Source of the DNA: Nemopilema nomurai
Lineage: Eukaryota; Cnidaria; Scyphozoa; Rhizostomeae; Rhizostomatidae
NCBI GenBank assembly: GCA_003864495.1
Contig: ML133388.1
Location: 1,860,738 to 1,924,737, forward strand
DNA: 64,000 bases
Direction: 5' to 3'
Position numbers and translations under genes: made by a program. Position 1 is the stretch's first letter. Every line of letters starts with the position of its first letter. The notes beneath the pieces were generated by a model. The model did no database searches and was not told where the DNA came from. It saw only the letters and a program-made list of their open reading frames with translations. Of the stretch, positions 53,401 through 64,000 are shown one piece after another.

Positions 53401-54261
53401 GAGAATGGCGGCATTGATAGCTCGTCATCGGAAAATGGCGATGCTTCTACTTATTCAGTGACTCTTAATGGCGACCTAGGCACTATTCTACAAATAATAT
53501 TGTCGTTAAAAAGGAGCGGAATAGTGCTGGAGGACCCGAGTCTCCAGAATGTGATCAGGAAGCACCCGGCAAGCGTACTGCAACAGCTGAGTTTGCTAGT
53601 TCAAAACAATAATAATTCCTTAGAGAGTTTTTATTCAAAGGTGGCGGATCCAATTAAGGAAGTCACAGAGATTTATGGCAGTAATGATGGATTAAGTGAC
53701 GATGGCTTTTCCGAATCTTTGGAACTTTCTACGTTCGATTTGGAAGACCCGTCACATGTTGTCACCGAGGACTATGAGCTGCCCTTAAAAAGTAAGACAG
53801 GAAATTTCCCTGTAATAGAGCCACAAAATCTCTTAGAATTTCTAACTAAAATAATTTTTGATGGAGACACAAAGTTACTTGACGAAACCCAGAAGTCGAA
53901 TTATGACAGCAATAGCGAAATTGATGTCAATAGGAAAAGGAAAGCAGAGAACGGCGAAGTTGAAAATGTTGCTGCGGGGGACATTTCGAATTCTATCACT
54001 GGGGAGGAGCAAAATGTATCAAAGGAAATTTCTGATGAATCGTCTATACAAGCTAAGAAACACAAGTATGAGACAAGATCGTCGAGGCTTCTCACACGAG
54101 AAAAAAACAGCTTGCGTGACTCAAAGCAAAAGCAGGCTACGTTTAGAGCAAAGAAGATGCAAGAAAGAGGTCATTGGAATATGAGGACGAAAATAGTGAT
54201 GGAATCCACAGAAGTCGTTGACAGTTCAGAAGCATCTTCAAATGAAGGCACAGCTCTCTAG
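50404..54261 (+). CDS. Castor-type paired HFHC zinc-finger protein (three sure exons, 5' end unresolved)
   Basis: Castor (CASZ1) proteins are nuclear transcription factors with an unusual double-zinc C2H2 finger. Exons 50404-50488, 52339-52539 and 52972-54261 (stop TAG) join in phase: 28, 67 and 429 residues. The first motif reads C-x3-C-x3-C-x6-HFHC-x2-C-x12-H-x3-H, from CFQDC to KRHIPYH, across exons 1-2. A linker with APDGVK precedes the second motif, C-x7-C-x4-C-x8-HFHC-x2-C, whose histidines (KHLNSSH) lie past the next intron. The linker and HFHC pattern match Castor fingers as I remember them. The remaining ~400 residues are acidic and Ser-rich, with a hydrophobic LGTILQIILSL segment and a basic C-terminus (KKHKYETRSSRLL), perhaps a nuclear localisation signal. 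The tail is unrecognised. It may be a divergent Castor or a relative; only two fingers are seen. Confidence 0.65.
51663..51855. repeat. 30-bp/15-bp minisatellite CGTTCGCGTTCTGCCTCATT
   Basis: Alternating CGTTCGCGTTCTGCCTCATT and CACGTCCTGCCT half-units, about 12 copies of a 15-bp unit, in the intron between the first two zinc-finger exons. Its open frames (SFTSCLVRVLPHSR repeats) are artefacts. Confidence 0.9.
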
Positions 54262-57003
54262 CAAAGACGAATGTGCGCAGACAATAGTTTCCTCTAGAGT
54301 TGTAAGTCCTTGAATATTTATGCCTGAGAACGACACTGGCCTAACAAAAAGGAAAGATAGGAGTCTAAAGGTCTTGTTAAAAAATTGTTTATAATAGGCA
54401 GTCGGCTATAGTCGAGATTTCCTACATTTATGTAGGCTCTGCTTGAAGGGCGTTATTCTTCCCTCCAAAAATCTGCCTTCTTTTTTAGAAAAATGTTATT
54501 TGCTGCGGGAGAAAATTCGCTTTTGGTTTTTAGAAGTATAGAAGTACTAGGTTAGACGTACAATTAAATTGTTATTTCAGATAAAAAATTTACAACTCTA
54601 ACTTGACAAATAATTATATTAATTCATTTATATCAACACATTAGTAGAATATTTACACTTGCTTATAACTATTTAATTAACTGTATGGAAATATTTTAAT
54701 TTTTTGGAACTGGATTCGCCTATAACGTCAATTAGATAAAGGTTTGTGTGTTTTGTTATGCTCTCTTTGAATCAAACAAAAATGATATCAATTTTATGAG
54801 AGGGATATGGATAGATATTTGGGTATCTAAGTGGCCTAGGCACTGATAAAGCAATACTTTGATTTCTTGAATACTTTCAGCAGGATCTGAATGGGGCCTT
54901 GTATGCCCCCCATCCTCCTTCCTCCAATTTGATTTTCGAGAATTGTCTCATACCCAATTGATGTTCAGAACTACACCTCTTTCCCTTATGGCTGGAATGG
55001 CTTGAAACATTTATGTTTCATTTGTTTCAAAATCTAGCAAAAGGCAGTTAAACTCTTATACATGCCATTGATAAAGTCCTTTCTAGTGGTGGTAAAGCAC
55101 CATAGGTTACCTCTTGATAGAAGAAGTGCTCAGGTTACCAATTCATAACAAATATTGATGAAGTCAAATTTAAGGATGGAATAAAAAACATTCTAAATTT
55201 CCAATGGAAATCCATTTACCACGTCAACATAAACAACAGCAATCCGTTAACCAGTGATAATGTTTGATGTTATCAAAACGATAAATGCTTTCAAGCTTTC
55301 AATCCGACAACTTTTAGAAACAAGTGCCCCATGCTAATAAGAGCATAGACAGCTTTTCAATTTGCTTCAATTTATATTCTGGTTATAAATTTCTATCTGA
55401 ACTTGCTGTGTGGTATAAAGCTTCCCGGTCTTCTACGTGTTCGTACGTCTTCCGGGTGCATCGACTTCTTTCAGAAGACAATCCAGTTTCTCTGATTTCG
55501 TCGGCACGTATCACCAAGAATATGCTGGCGATCAGAAGTTTTCACGTGAGCGGAATACGTCATACGCCAAGGTAAGTCAGATATTGCCTTAGTTTTCTTT
55601 AGCTTTATTATATCGATCAACTTAACTCCTTGGTTTAGATAAACATTTAGGTCACACAATTTATTAAATGAATATTGTGATTCCAGCTCCAATGAGAACA
55701 CTTCAAGGAAAATGATGCCTGGTCCGTTACTGGGATACCATTATCTACTTTGTCTGGGGAATTGTCCAGTAAGGAACGTTAGTGCTAGGCCGTCCTTAGT
55801 TGGACCTTAAACAGTATGACTTTTCTTCTTGATCAAAGATACAACCACAGCGAGCTCATACCCAATGATAATCATACCCGATTTCCGAGTCAGTGACTTG
55901 GTTTTACAGTCCAATATGGCCTCATTACCATATTCATGCAAAGAGAATATCTTTAAGCTATTATTCTTGTTTTGGGTTTTTAAATAGAGGTTCCTTGCTT
56001 TTTTAATTCGAACACATGTTTTCTGATGAAAACTGTCCTTACAATTTCCTTACCTCTAACAAAGATCTTGGTATTTCTGCTAATAATAGTTGCCATGAAA
56101 GAAAATCGTTGCTGTTACAACAAGATAATACGAGGTTTGGTCTTGCACATTCTAGGCCCTTGTATGATAGATACCAATGATGAAAATCTTGAGGATTAAA
56201 CTAAATCCACGGTATACAAAAATTTTCGAAATGATGTCACAGGTCAAGACAAACTCGCAGGATCACTGAGAGGAAAAATACCTGAATTTTATGAACTGTG
56301 TTGATTAAACAAATGAATGTATCATTCTTTGTAGCAAAAATTATTCAAAGAAAAATCGCAAAAATAACTGATGTTAAGAACGAGGGACTTATTTCAAAGG
56401 TCTAATGCTTAAGCATGGCTTTCATATAACATAACCGTGTTTTAACGTTTTTATCGATATTTTATATTGATTGCATATGAATGTGCATAGACTTTGCTTG
56501 CAAAGTCAGAAATGACTGTACAACTTGAATGATGACTGTAAGCAACTTGAAGGACGTATTCACAGAGTAACAGTCTTCAGCTGGATTAAAACCCTCTTGG
56601 TAACAGGTCTATGCTGTTCTGAAAGCCAGTCTTATGCATGAGAAAATTGTCATCAACTACTTAAATCTAAGTTGCATATGTGTTAGCATAGACTACCAGA
56701 AATGCCCAAATTGCCCTCTTCCACAAGGCCAATCCCCCTTGCTTCTTAAAAATATATACTGCTAAAACCCCAATTCCGAATAAGCTTCCAATCAGATAAA
56801 CCTTGTACTAAAACACCTTTTCGTACATTGGTTTACTCTTGAAAGTGTCCTATTTAAAGAGACTTTCAGACAATTTCTGCAAGCGCGTCTAGTTTTAGCC
56901 CTTGTACCAAAACAAGTCCAAAGTAATGTGAGAATTCAAAACGTAAGCGTATCCAAACCAATTAAGTAACTCAGCAATATTGTAAGTGTTATTGCCAGGG
57001 TGA
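54262..57003. other. convergent intergenic region (3'UTRs of the zinc-finger gene and SLC35E2)
   Basis: No exon recognised. The two flanking genes end tail to tail 2.7 kb apart. An AATAAA near 55181 (plus) could serve the zinc-finger gene but is distant from its stop. Confidence 0.6.
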
Positions 57004-63983
<6,980 letters not shown>

Positions 63984-64000
63984 CTTAAAAAAATAATTTT

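Overview
The window is AT-rich, intron-rich animal nuclear DNA. Nearly all coding sequence is in short exons (about 27-370 bp) with GT..AG junctions that join in phase, and the spliced products align along their length with animal proteins I recognise. There are no bacterial-style operons or ribosome binding sites. The orthologues present (ABCF3, ARMC9, a Castor-type zinc-finger protein, SLC35E2) fit an invertebrate, perhaps a cnidarian. The species is a guess, because nothing in the sequence fixes it.

Layout: (1) 393-4989, minus strand: 5' portion of an ABCF3 gene, nine exons, continuing beyond base 1. (2) 4990-8406: divergent intergenic space with a long inverted-repeat (foldback) element. 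(3) 8407-45317, plus strand: a probably complete ARMC9 gene, 25 exons. The predicted protein of 806 residues is close to human ARMC9 (about 817). Its introns hold most of the repeats of the window, and one intron is 13.9 kb. (4) About 46.9-54.26 kb, plus strand: a gene with paired HFHC (Castor-type) zinc fingers and a long acidic tail; its 5' end is uncertain. (5) 57004-63983, minus strand: 3' portion of an SLC35E2-like nucleotide-sugar-transporter-family gene, seven exons, continuing beyond base 64000. (6) 59860-62560, plus strand: a four-exon coiled-coil gene inside an intron of the SLC35E2 gene; its predicted 3'UTR runs antisense across one SLC35E2 exon.

The genes do not form a pathway: ABCF3 is a soluble ABC ATPase, ARMC9 a ciliary/basal-body protein, the Castor-type protein a likely transcription regulator, and SLC35E2 a Golgi/ER-type membrane transporter. 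Interest lies in gene architecture (head-to-head pair, nested antisense gene, a GC-AG intron) and in non-autonomous transposons, including a MITE with a 10-bp target duplication. All gene models were built by eye from reading frames, splice phase and remembered family sequence. No database search or transcript data were used.
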